Shown here one piece after another: positions 1 through 6,425 of a DNA stretch of 8,941 nucleotides (position 1 is its first letter; each line of letters begins with the position of its first letter). The DNA comes from Burkholderiaceae bacterium (GTDB lineage: Bacteria; Pseudomonadota; Gammaproteobacteria; Burkholderiales; Burkholderiaceae). Both the position numbers and the translations under genes were made by a program. The notes under the pieces are model-generated. The model was not told the DNA's origin. It searched no databases and saw only the letters and a program-made list of their open reading frames with translations. Where the stretch lies: contig JASLEM010000021.1 of the NCBI GenBank assembly GCA_030151165.1, positions 1 through 8,941 on the forward strand. Direction: 5' to 3'.

Positions 1-156
1 GCGCCCGCCGAGGGCGCGACCGACACCGCCCCCGACGCGACCGACGCGTTCCTCGCCGACGCGACGGGCGAGGCGCCGGCCGAGCCGGCGCCGAAGGCGC
101 GCAAGGCGATCAAGGTCGCCGGGCCGCGCACGCCGCGGCCGCGCGGCGGCTATTGA
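1..156 (+). CDS. C-terminal tail of an unidentified protein (5' end outside window)
   Basis: The frame beginning at base 1 is open for 51 codons and ends at TGA 154-156. The visible tail is low-complexity: an acidic Ala/Asp/Thr/Glu/Pro-rich stretch followed by a basic segment (KARKAIKVAGPRTPRPRGGY). Tails of this kind, an acidic linker followed by an Arg/Gly/Pro-rich end, are common on nucleic-acid-binding proteins such as RNA helicases, pseudouridine synthases and RNase E. That is only a compositional hint, so no function is assigned. The frame is supported by codon-position GC bias and by the intrinsic terminator 26 bp after the stop. The gene converges on the minus-strand cluster ending at 231. 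Confidence 0.6.
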   Translation, partial: APAEGATDTAPDATDAFLADATGEAPAEPAPKARKAIKVAGPRTPRPRGGY

Positions 157-181
157 CCGGTCGACGACCGACACGCGATCG

Positions 182-202
182 ACGGGCCTGCGGGCCCGTT
201 TT
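182..202 (+). terminator. Intrinsic (rho-independent) terminator of the upstream + strand gene
   Basis: A perfect 7-bp GC-rich stem (ACGGGCC 182-188 and GGCCCGT 193-199) with a TGCG loop is followed directly by a T run (199-202). It lies 26 bp after the stop of the left-edge gene. The T run is only on the + strand, so it should act on that gene. On the minus strand the reverse complement lacks a downstream T tract, so it is a poor terminator for the convergent cluster. Confidence 0.75.
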
Positions 203-230
203 GCATTCCCCCGCGCCGCGCCGTCGACGG

Positions 231-1367
231 CTAGCCCTCGACCGTCGCCCGGCCCGTCGCCGGGTCGATGTGCACGGTCGCCGCGCCGGTGCGCCCGGTC
301 ATCTGCCACCGGCAGGCCAGCGGCCGCTGCGGCAGCCGGTCGCCCTGGCCGGCCAGGAAGCCGAACAGCTCGCCGTCGCCCTGCAGCGCCGCCAGCTCCA
401 TCAACGAGACACCGCCCGCGGAGCGGGTGAGGCAGCCCATCGCGTCGTTCCACCGGTCGGCCGCCTTGTCGCCGGTGAGCGAGAACGCGGCGTGCTGCGG
501 GAGGAACTTGTCCAGGCGCTTCGGGTGCGCCCATTGGTCGTCCAGCCGCGCGGTGTCCGAGATCTCGCGCGCCGCGGCGAGGCCCGGCGTCGTGACCTGC
601 GCCTTGCTGGTCGCGGTCGGCATGAACAGCAGGTCGCGGTCGATGCCGTGCTGGAACAGGAGCCCGAGCACCTCGAGCCGCCCCGGCGCGTTCGACACGG
701 CGGCCTGCCACAGCAGGTTGCCGTCGTTGATCGGGTTGCCCGGCGTCTTCACGCCCTTGTCGAACAGCCTGCGCACGGCCTGCGGGCTCGCACCGCCCTC
801 GACGGCGCATTCGAGGTCGGTGCAGCGATCGGCCACGTCGACCGGGTCGACGGCGCCGGCGATCCTGCCCAGCGTCGCGTTGGCGGCGTCCACGCCCGAT
901 TTCAGCACCGCCACGTCCCCTCGCAGGCCCAGCAGCGACTCCTGCAACGATCGCGCGGCGGGCAGGCTGCTCGCGATCACGCCGCCCTGCGACGCCTTGG
1001 CGACCGAGATGAAGCCGAGGATCGAGACGACCAGCAGGATCGCCACCGCGAACTGCCATCCCGGACGGCGCCACGCCGGCACGCCCGCCTTGCGCGCGAT
1101 CGCCAGGCCGAGCGTCGACAGCCCGCGTCGCGCCAGCGCCGGCGCGAAGGCCGACACCAGCATCAGCGACACGAGGCCGGCCGTGCACGAGTAGACGACC
1201 TTCGGCAGCACCGACAGCGTCGGCGCCAGGAAATCGAGCAGGCCGACCACGGTCACCGACGCGGTCACCACCGCGTTGACGATCAGCAGGTGCGCCTTCA
1301 CGAAGTCGTAGAGGCCGCTGAGCGGCGGACGCGGCTCGGCGGCGGGGGTGTCGACGGTGCCCGCCAT
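231..1367 (-). CDS. Three-helix membrane protein with ankyrin-like C-terminal region
   Basis: This is a 378-residue protein that I do not recognise as a named family. Three hydrophobic segments are visible at about residues 26-48, 54-78 and 104-124. A helical stretch (about 134-172, heptad-like Leu/Val/Ala) follows, possibly a coiled coil. The C-terminal 200 residues resemble degenerate ankyrin repeats: about 195-243 (AVRRLFDKGV, NLLWQAAVSN, LEVLGLLFQHGID) and about 319-343 (LMELAALQGDGELFGFLAGQGD). Cysteines 182 and 187 form a CxxxxC pair; Cys312 and Cys352 are also present. The ATG at 1365-1367 is one base after the TGA of the preceding gene, with GGGGA six bases upstream inside that gene. 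This points to coupled translation, and an in-frame extension upstream overlaps the previous gene and has shadow-like Arg/Ser-rich composition. It is the last gene of the cluster. A scaffold role is inferred from the ankyrin-like part only. Confidence 0.8.
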   Translation of the reverse strand: MAGTVDTPAAEPRPPLSGLYDFVKAHLLIVNAVVTASVTVVGLLDFLAPTLSVLPKVVYSCTAGLVSLMLVSAFAPALARRGLSTLGLAIARKAGVPAWRRPGWQFAVAILLVVSILGFISVAKASQGGVIASSLPAARSLQESLLGLRGDVAVLKSGVDAANATLGRIAGAVDPVDVADRCTDLECAVEGGASPQAVRRLFDKGVKTPGNPINDGNLLWQAAVSNAPGRLEVLGLLFQHGIDRDLLFMPTATSKAQVTTPGLAAAREISDTARLDDQWAHPKRLDKFLPQHAAFSLTGDKAADRWNDAMGCLTRSAGGVSLMELAALQGDGELFGFLAGQGDRLPQRPLACRWQMTGRTGAATVHIDPATGRATVEG

Positions 1368-1368
1368 G

Positions 1369-1590
1369 TCAGTCCCCGACGCCGGGCCACGCCAGCCCCT
1401 CGATCTCGCGCGCCGACGGTCCGCCGGGCGCCGCCTGCCGCCGGCCCGCATCGATGACGAGCAGCCGCAGCGCCAGCGGCGCGAGCGCGATCGTCGCCAC
1501 GCCCAGCCACGCGCCGCGCTGGGCGTCGCCCCAGCCGGCGATCCCGATCGCCAGCGCCCACATGGCGCTCGTGAATGCATCCCTGTCCAT
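1369..1590 (-). CDS. Small (73-residue) hydrophobic membrane protein
   Basis: A short reading frame begins at ATG 1588-1590 with the ribosome-binding site AAGGAA (1596-1601) at five bases' spacing. It ends one base before the start of the next gene. The sequence has a short hydrophobic segment at about residues 8-20 (SAMWALAIGIAGW) and a clearer one at about 27-46 (AWLGVATIALAPLALRLLVI). A polar tail (about 48-73) contains REIEGL. The charge pattern suggests a one- or two-pass inner-membrane protein. I recognise no family. Its tight packing between the lipoprotein and the ankyrin-like membrane protein, plus its good ribosome-binding site, argue that it is real. A role as a small partner subunit of one of the neighbouring membrane proteins is a guess from gene order. 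Confidence 0.7.
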   Translation of the reverse strand: MDRDAFTSAMWALAIGIAGWGDAQRGAWLGVATIALAPLALRLLVIDAGRRQAAPGGPSAREIEGLAWPGVGD

Positions 1591-1623
1591 GTCTGTTCCT
1601 TGTCGTGTCGATCGAGACGCGGG

Positions 1624-2394
1624 TCAGGCGCCGGCCTTCGCGAGCACCGCGCCGCTCGGGTCGAGCAGCTCGATGCGCACGACCTGCGCCTTGACCGTGT
1701 TGCTGTTCATGTCCACGTCCTGCGCGAACGCGTAGAGGCGCAGCCGCAGGCGCTGGAACTTCGAGAGCGCGGCCTCGATCTGCCGCGCCGTGGCCTCGTC
1801 GTCGACCTTGAACGCGCGCACGGCGTCCGGCCCCGCGAAGCTGATGCGGTAGTTGCCGTTGTTGTTGAAATAAAAGCTGTTGCCGCCGTCCCAGTACCCC
1901 GGATGGACCGCGAAGATCCTGCGGTTGAAGTCGTAGCGGTCGACCGGCTGGTCGTCGGCCTCCCAGATCACGTAGCGCGCCGATTTCGCGCGCTCGATCT
2001 CGCTGGCCACGCGCGGTTGCAGGGACTTGGCGATGTCCTGCTTCTTGAAGCCGTCGCTGGTGCTGCGATAGTCCTGCGACAGCGCGCCCGCGATGCGATC
2101 CATGTCCGCCGGCAGGCCCGACACGGCGTAGAACAGGTACATCAGCTGGTCGCCGGAATCGAGCTTCTGGTACTGGCTGTCCGGGACGGACGGGTCGGGC
2201 TTGGCGAGCGTCGCCTGCTTCGCCGCCTCGAGGGCCTGCTGCTGGCTCGCACCCGACCGGATGTCCGCCAGGGTGGGCGTGGGCGACGGCCGCGCGGTGT
2301 CGGCGTTCGGGGTTTTGTCGCTGCACGCGGCCAGCACGAGGGCGCAGCCGGCCAGCGCGCCGGCACGAAGGAGTGCCTTGGAAGCACGGGTCAT
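1624..2394 (-). CDS. Predicted outer-membrane lipoprotein of unknown function
   Basis: This is a 256-residue protein with a clear lipoprotein signal: basic n-region (MTRASKALLR), hydrophobic core and lipobox L-A-A-C with Cys24. Residue +2 is Ser rather than Asp, so transport to the outer membrane by the Lol system is expected. A Pro/Ala/Gln-rich linker (about 26-70) precedes a folded domain of about 180 residues. That domain contains VIWEADD, YDFNRRIFAVHPGYW and an Asn-rich NSFYFNNNGNYRISF stretch, then a C-terminal beta-type segment (AQVVRIELLDPSGAVL). The motif set loosely recalls DUF4852-type lipoproteins, but I cannot confirm this. ATG 2392-2394 was chosen because GGAGA (2401-2405) lies six bases upstream and the signal peptide starts there. 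An in-frame ATG at 2428-2430 overlaps the preceding stop (TGATG) and would add 12 residues (MSPFLFFFRRFP). Confidence 0.85.
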   Translation of the reverse strand: MTRASKALLRAGALAGCALVLAACSDKTPNADTARPSPTPTLADIRSGASQQQALEAAKQATLAKPDPSVPDSQYQKLDSGDQLMYLFYAVSGLPADMDRIAGALSQDYRSTSDGFKKQDIAKSLQPRVASEIERAKSARYVIWEADDQPVDRYDFNRRIFAVHPGYWDGGNSFYFNNNGNYRISFAGPDAVRAFKVDDEATARQIEAALSKFQRLRLRLYAFAQDVDMNSNTVKAQVVRIELLDPSGAVLAKAGA

Positions 2395-2400
2395 GGGAAA

Positions 2401-2405
2401 TCTCC
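2401..2405 (-). promoter_or_regulatory. Ribosome-binding site deciding the lipoprotein start
   Basis: On the minus strand GGAGA lies six bases before ATG 2394-2392. It supports the shorter start, which gives a standard lipoprotein signal peptide, over the TGATG-coupled ATG at 2430. Confidence 0.6.
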
Positions 2406-2429
2406 GGAAGAAGAAGAGGAACGGCGACA

Positions 2430-3305
2430 TCAGGCGAGCGGGCGCGGGCGGGCCCGCCACTGCACGACACCGAGGGCCGCCAGCGCCAGCGCGGCGAGCA
2501 CCCCGAGGTACAGGCCCATGCCGAAGCCCACCGCCTGCCAGAACTGGTGCATCACTTCGCGCTGCATCTGGTTCACGAGCTCCGCGGCCTGGGCGCTGCC
2601 GAGCGCGCCGGCGTCCGAGCCCGCGGACGCGAGCGCGTTGTCCGCCGCGCGCCAGGCCTTCAGCAGGAGCACGACCATGAACAGCAGCGGCGCGCACAGC
2701 AGCAGCGGCGCGAAACGATGGCGCACCCAGGGCAGCGCCAGCGGGAGCGCGAGCGCCGCGAGCGCGAGCACGCCGTAGAACCCGGCGCTCAGGTGGCCCG
2801 TGGCGCCGCCCTGCAGCAGCGCCATCGGGTCGCCCGCGCTGTTGGCCAGCTGCAGCAGCTGCCACAGGGTCAGGCCGATCGTCATCGAGCCCATGCTGTG
2901 CACCTGGATCAGGTCGAGGCACGTCCACGCGAACAACGTCAGCCCCAGCGCGGCCAGCGCGGGCATGCCGGGCGTCCCGCGCCAGACGGCCAGCACGCCG
3001 CGCAGCCACGGCAGCCCGTCGTCGCGGGCGCGCGCGATCGCGACATTCGCGAGGTCGCCGGCGATCTCGCCCGCGCGGGTGCGTTCGTCGACCAGGCTGA
3101 CGCGCCGCAGCGCGCCGTGGCCGTCGAAGTCGGCATCGACCCAGGCGCCGGCGCGCGGCGGGGCGTCGGAGCGCCAGTGGTCGCGCAGCGTGAACGGATG
3201 CTGGCGCCCGCCGATGCTGATCAGGCCTTCGCCGTCGGCCGGCTCCTGGAGCACGCGGCCGCGGCTCGGCGTCGCGGCGTCCGCGGCGGGGGTGTCACTG
3301 TCCAT
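2430..3305 (-). CDS. Four-helix membrane protein with N-terminal small beta domain
   Basis: The protein has 291 residues. After a short polar leader, residues about 17-74 form a small beta-rich module (GRVLQ, GLISIGGRQHPFTL, GAWVDADF, LRRVSLVDE). Its spacing resembles the compact cold-shock/OB-like domains found fused in front of TM2, DUF805 and similar membrane proteins. Four hydrophobic segments follow at about 115-135, 172-194, 198-218 and 258-283. Between the third and fourth is a helical stretch rich in Ala, Gln and Glu (about 222-256). The architecture suggests a cytosolic ligand-binding or interaction domain attached to a membrane bundle. I do not recognise a named family. ATG 3303-3305 is set by the AGGAGG five bases upstream; upstream in-frame codons look like leader sequence. 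The stop TGA (2430-2432) overlaps an in-frame ATG of the lipoprotein gene. The 108-bp gap to the kinase is the largest in the cluster. Confidence 0.85.
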   Translation of the reverse strand: MDSDTPAADAATPSRGRVLQEPADGEGLISIGGRQHPFTLRDHWRSDAPPRAGAWVDADFDGHGALRRVSLVDERTRAGEIAGDLANVAIARARDDGLPWLRGVLAVWRGTPGMPALAALGLTLFAWTCLDLIQVHSMGSMTIGLTLWQLLQLANSAGDPMALLQGGATGHLSAGFYGVLALAALALPLALPWVRHRFAPLLLCAPLLFMVVLLLKAWRAADNALASAGSDAGALGSAQAAELVNQMQREVMHQFWQAVGFGMGLYLGVLAALALAALGVVQWRARPRPLA

Positions 3306-3310
3306 GGAAT

Positions 3311-3316
3311 CCTCCT
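3311..3316 (-). promoter_or_regulatory. Perfect Shine-Dalgarno AGGAGG before the four-helix membrane protein
   Basis: The minus strand reads AGGAGG, then ATTCC, then ATG (3305). It is the strongest ribosome-binding site in the cluster and fixes the start of the four-helix membrane protein. It contrasts with the weak sites of the sigma factor and kinase genes upstream, so the envelope genes may be made in larger amounts. Confidence 0.8.
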
Positions 3317-3322
3317 GGGAGC

Positions 3323-3350
3323 GGGCTCCGGGACATTTCCCGGGCTGCCC
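3323..3350 (-). promoter_or_regulatory. Hairpin in the kinase/membrane-protein gap
   Basis: A perfect 6-bp inverted repeat (CCGGGA 3328-3333, TCCCGG 3338-3343, 4-base loop) is extended by an outer GGGC/GCCC pair (3323-3326 with 3347-3350) across a small internal loop. It ends seven bases before the AGGAGG site on the minus-strand transcript. There is no T run on either strand, so it is not a typical intrinsic terminator. It could be an mRNA processing or stability element, an attenuator-like structure, or an operator. The rest of the gap (3351-3413) shows no convincing promoter by eye. Confidence 0.45.
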
Positions 3351-3413
3351 GTCTCTCACTAGGACGTCAACTCGACGGCGATCCGGCCACGGTCTCCACG
3401 AAAGTTCGGCGCC

Positions 3414-6404
3414 TCACGCGCCCCACCCCTTCTGCTGCACGTGCCGCGCGACGATCGCGTCGGCCTGCGCGGACAGGCGCTTCGCGGCGACGACGTCGTG
3501 GCGCTCGCGTGCGAGCGCCGCCAGCTGCGTTGCCACGCGGGCGAGCGCCATGCTGTAACGCGGGTCGACCACGCCGGCGTAGTCCGCCAGGGCGGCCTCC
3601 CACGCCGTCCGCGCGCCCGCGGCGTCGCCCATCGCCCGGGCCGCATCGCCCTCCCGGGCCAGCAGACGTGCATTCCACTCGCGCAGGTAAGGCGCCGCCT
3701 CGGGGCCGGCCTGCGCGAGGCGCTGCAGGCCGTCGTCGAGCACGCGGCGGGCGTCCGCCGGGCGGCCTTCGAGCAGCGTCACGCCGGCGTCCAGCCAGGC
3801 CAGCCGCGCGGCTTCGGCCGGCCCGGCGCCATCAGGCAGCAGGATCGCGCGCCGGCTCTCCAGGTAGTCGCGCGCGTCGCGCACCCGGCCCAGCGCGGTC
3901 AGGCCGCGGACGCGGTACTCGCTCAGCTGGCGCGCCGCGATCGAGGCCCGGCCCTGGACGAAGCGCGGCTCTTCCCGATCCAGGATCGCGATGGCCTGGT
4001 CGGCCTGCCCGGACATCAGCAGCGCGTCCAGCGCGTCGGTGGGCGGCGGCAGGTCGGTGCCGGCCTCGCGGCGAAGCAGCTGCTCGCCGAGTGCGGCCGC
4101 CGCCAGGGCCTCGTCGCTGCGGCCCAGCCGGGCGAGCGCATGCGCCCGCGCCAGCACGGAGCGCAGCGAGTTCCCGAGCTGCTGCCGGATGGCCGGGCTC
4201 GCGAGGTCGCCGCCCGTCGTCGCCAGGGCCAGGCCGTCGGCGGGGCGGCCGGTGTCGGCGAGGAAGCGCGCGTAGGCGGCCAGGCCCCAGTCGTTCACGC
4301 GGCTCTCGCCGGCGTCGTTGTGGCGCTCCATCCGGTAGCCCGCCTGCATCAGCGTCTCGGCCTGCGCGTAATGGCCGGTCAGCGCCTGCAGCCGGCCCTG
4401 CCAGGTCGGGAAGGACTCGTCGCCGTTGGCGGCCACCGGCCACTCGGCCTCGATGCGCCGGGTGATGTCGAAGTGGCGCGCGGCGTCCGCGAGGCGCAGG
4501 TTCTCGAGGTAGACCACGCCCATCATGTGGTGCGCGCCGGCGCCCCCGCCGTCCTTGGCGAGCAGCGGCTCCAGCAACGTCGCGCAGTCCAGCGCGGATT
4601 CCGGGCGCATCTCGAAATCGCGGTTCATCACGGCGACGCAGAGGTCGAGCGCCAGCTTGCGCTCGTCCTCGCGCGTCGACCTCGCCAGCACCGGCAGGCG
4701 CTGCACCAGCGGGCGCAGCTGCGTGTCGAAGGCCTCGTTGTGCCCGTTCGAGGCGGACATGGTCAGCCACAGCGCCTGCTCGGATCGCGTCGTCGGATCA
4801 TCCGGCCCGAAGGCGCGCGCGGCGAGTTCGGAGGCCTGGCGCGCGAGGGCCGCGCCGCGGTCGACCAGCCGCATCTCGAAGTACATCCGCGCCATGCGGT
4901 CCAGCATCGCGACCTGCTGCTCGGGCGCCTCGGCGAGCGCCGTGCCGATACGGGACGCGGCGTCGTCCATCAGCTGTTCGGCGGTGCGCTTGCGCGCCGC
5001 GGCGGGGTCGAGCTGGCGCACGCCGTTGCCGAGGAAGAGATCCTGCAGGAACGCGGTGACGGCCTCGGCCTGGCGGGCCTTGTCGCGGGCCAGCTCGCTG
5101 GCCTGGCGCGCCTCGCGCGCCTGCAGCACCGCGACGACCGTCGCGCCCATCAGCACCGCGCCCAACGCCGTGCCGATCGCGAAGAGCTGCCAGCGGCGCA
5201 CCAGCATGCGCCGCAGCCGGTAGCCGAGCGCGTCCGGCTGCGCGCTGACGGGCTCCTTGCGCAGCCAGCGTTGCAGGTCCTCGGCGAAGGCCTGCGCGGT
5301 GGCGTAGCGCTGGTCGCTCTTCTTGCGCAGCGACTTGAGCACGATCGCGTCGAGGTCGCCGCGCAGCTGGCGCGCCAGCGCCCGCACGCTCGATCCCGTC
5401 GACGCGGCCTGCGCGGCGGCGACGCGGCCGCTCGGCGGCGCGAGCTCCTGCTCCAGCACCGCTTCCTCCATCGCCGCCCGGCTCGCGCGGCGCAGGCGAT
5501 ACGGGCGCTGGCCGGCGAGGAGCTCGTAGAGCACGACCCCGAGCGAGTAGACGTCCGTGCCGGTGCCGATCGCCTCGCCCGACACCTGCTCCGGCGACGC
5601 GTAGTCCAGGGTCAACGCCGAGCCGGCGAACTCGGTCACGCCGGCCTCGCCCTGCGGCGCGTCGACGGGCAGCAGCTTGGCGATGCCGAAGTCCAGCAGC
5701 ATCACGCGGCCCTGCTCGTCGACGAGGATGTTGCCCGGCTTCAGGTCGCGGTGCACCACCAGCGCGGCGTGGGCGTGCTGCACCACCTCGAGCAGCTGCA
5801 CGAACAGGCGCACGCGCGCCGCCAGGCCCAGCCCCTGCGTCCGGGCGTGCTGCGTGAGCGTCTCGCCGGCCACGTACTGCATCGCCAGGTAGGGCTGCCC
5901 GTCGTCGGCGAGGCCGGCGTCGAACAGCTTGGCGATCCCGGGGTGGTCGAGCGCCGCGAGGATGTCGCGCTCGCGCTCGAACCGGCGCCGCCAGTTCGCG
6001 TCCGTGCGCCCCGGCAGGGGCAGCTTCAGCGCCACGCTGCGGTGCAGCCGCCCGTCGACCTGCTCGGCGAGCCAGACCGCGCCCATGCCGCCGCGACCGA
6101 GCAGCGAGCGCAGGCGATAGGGCCCGATCCGGTCGCCCGCGCGGTGCTCGTCGCCGAGGTCGAGGGCTCCGGCCTGCGCCGTGGCGCCGATGGCGGGCAG
6201 GCTCAACGGATCGGTGCGCCCGCCGGCCTCGCCGCTCCCGCCGGCATGCGGCGTCGCGGCGGCCATCACCGCCAGGGCCTCGGCCAGGTCGGGGTGCGCG
6301 CGCGAGGCCGACGCCAGCCACGCCGCGCGCGCGTCGCCGGCCAGTTCCAGCCCGTCGTCGGACAGGCGCGCGAGGCGAACGAGCTGGTCGGGCGCGAGCC
6401 GCAC
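3414..6404 (-). CDS. Transmembrane Hanks-type Ser/Thr protein kinase with helical-repeat sensor region
   Basis: The 996-residue protein phosphorylates Ser/Thr residues of partner proteins at the inner membrane. An N-terminal helical region (1-90) precedes a complete kinase domain (about 95-382): glycine loop GRGGMGAV (103-110), VALK with Lys127, probable alpha-C Glu145, HRDLKPGN with catalytic Asp220, DFG 238-240, SPE 270-272 and DVYSLG 284-289. All catalytic residues are present, so it should be active. Activation-segment candidates for autophosphorylation are Thr257, Ser262 and Thr265. One membrane helix (about 404-428) follows a positive LRRMLVRRW, placing the kinase in the cytosol. The remaining 565 residues, extracytoplasmic by that topology, begin with a coiled-coil-like stretch and continue as Ala/Leu-rich helical repeats of TPR type. 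The start is GTG at 6404, 21 bp after the sigma gene stop, with a weak GGGGA; the N-terminal helix fits the family. It follows the sigma factor in the order typical of ECF43-type pairs. Confidence 0.93.
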   Translation of the reverse strand: MRLAPDQLVRLARLSDDGLELAGDARAAWLASASRAHPDLAEALAVMAAATPHAGGSGEAGGRTDPLSLPAIGATAQAGALDLGDEHRAGDRIGPYRLRSLLGRGGMGAVWLAEQVDGRLHRSVALKLPLPGRTDANWRRRFERERDILAALDHPGIAKLFDAGLADDGQPYLAMQYVAGETLTQHARTQGLGLAARVRLFVQLLEVVQHAHAALVVHRDLKPGNILVDEQGRVMLLDFGIAKLLPVDAPQGEAGVTEFAGSALTLDYASPEQVSGEAIGTGTDVYSLGVVLYELLAGQRPYRLRRASRAAMEEAVLEQELAPPSGRVAAAQAASTGSSVRALARQLRGDLDAIVLKSLRKKSDQRYATAQAFAEDLQRWLRKEPVSAQPDALGYRLRRMLVRRWQLFAIGTALGAVLMGATVVAVLQAREARQASELARDKARQAEAVTAFLQDLFLGNGVRQLDPAAARKRTAEQLMDDAASRIGTALAEAPEQQVAMLDRMARMYFEMRLVDRGAALARQASELAARAFGPDDPTTRSEQALWLTMSASNGHNEAFDTQLRPLVQRLPVLARSTREDERKLALDLCVAVMNRDFEMRPESALDCATLLEPLLAKDGGGAGAHHMMGVVYLENLRLADAARHFDITRRIEAEWPVAANGDESFPTWQGRLQALTGHYAQAETLMQAGYRMERHNDAGESRVNDWGLAAYARFLADTGRPADGLALATTGGDLASPAIRQQLGNSLRSVLARAHALARLGRSDEALAAAALGEQLLRREAGTDLPPPTDALDALLMSGQADQAIAILDREEPRFVQGRASIAARQLSEYRVRGLTALGRVRDARDYLESRRAILLPDGAGPAEAARLAWLDAGVTLLEGRPADARRVLDDGLQRLAQAGPEAAPYLREWNARLLAREGDAARAMGDAAGARTAWEAALADYAGVVDPRYSMALARVATQLAALARERHDVVAAKRLSAQADAIVARHVQQKGWGA

Positions 6405-6425
6405 GGTGCCGGGATCCCCGCGCGG

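Noticed and set aside
158..170. Short inverted repeat CGGTC-GAC-GACCG just after the left-edge stop codon
   Set aside because: It has only a 5-bp stem without a T run, and a much better terminator follows at 182-202.
153..1457. A 434-codon + strand open frame antisense to the ankyrin-like protein gene
   Set aside because: Its product is Arg-rich without hydrophobic or conserved segments, while the opposite strand encodes clear membrane helices and well-placed start sites.
2373..3362. A 329-codon + strand open frame opposite the four-helix membrane protein gene
   Set aside because: It is Gln/Arg/His-rich, as expected for the complement of a Leu/Ala-rich membrane protein gene, and has no supporting motif.
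3357..3413. A possible ECF-type promoter (GAACTT with a CGTC further down) before the four-helix protein gene
   Set aside because: The two elements are 24 bases apart, well beyond the 16-17 typical of ECF promoters, so I could not support it.
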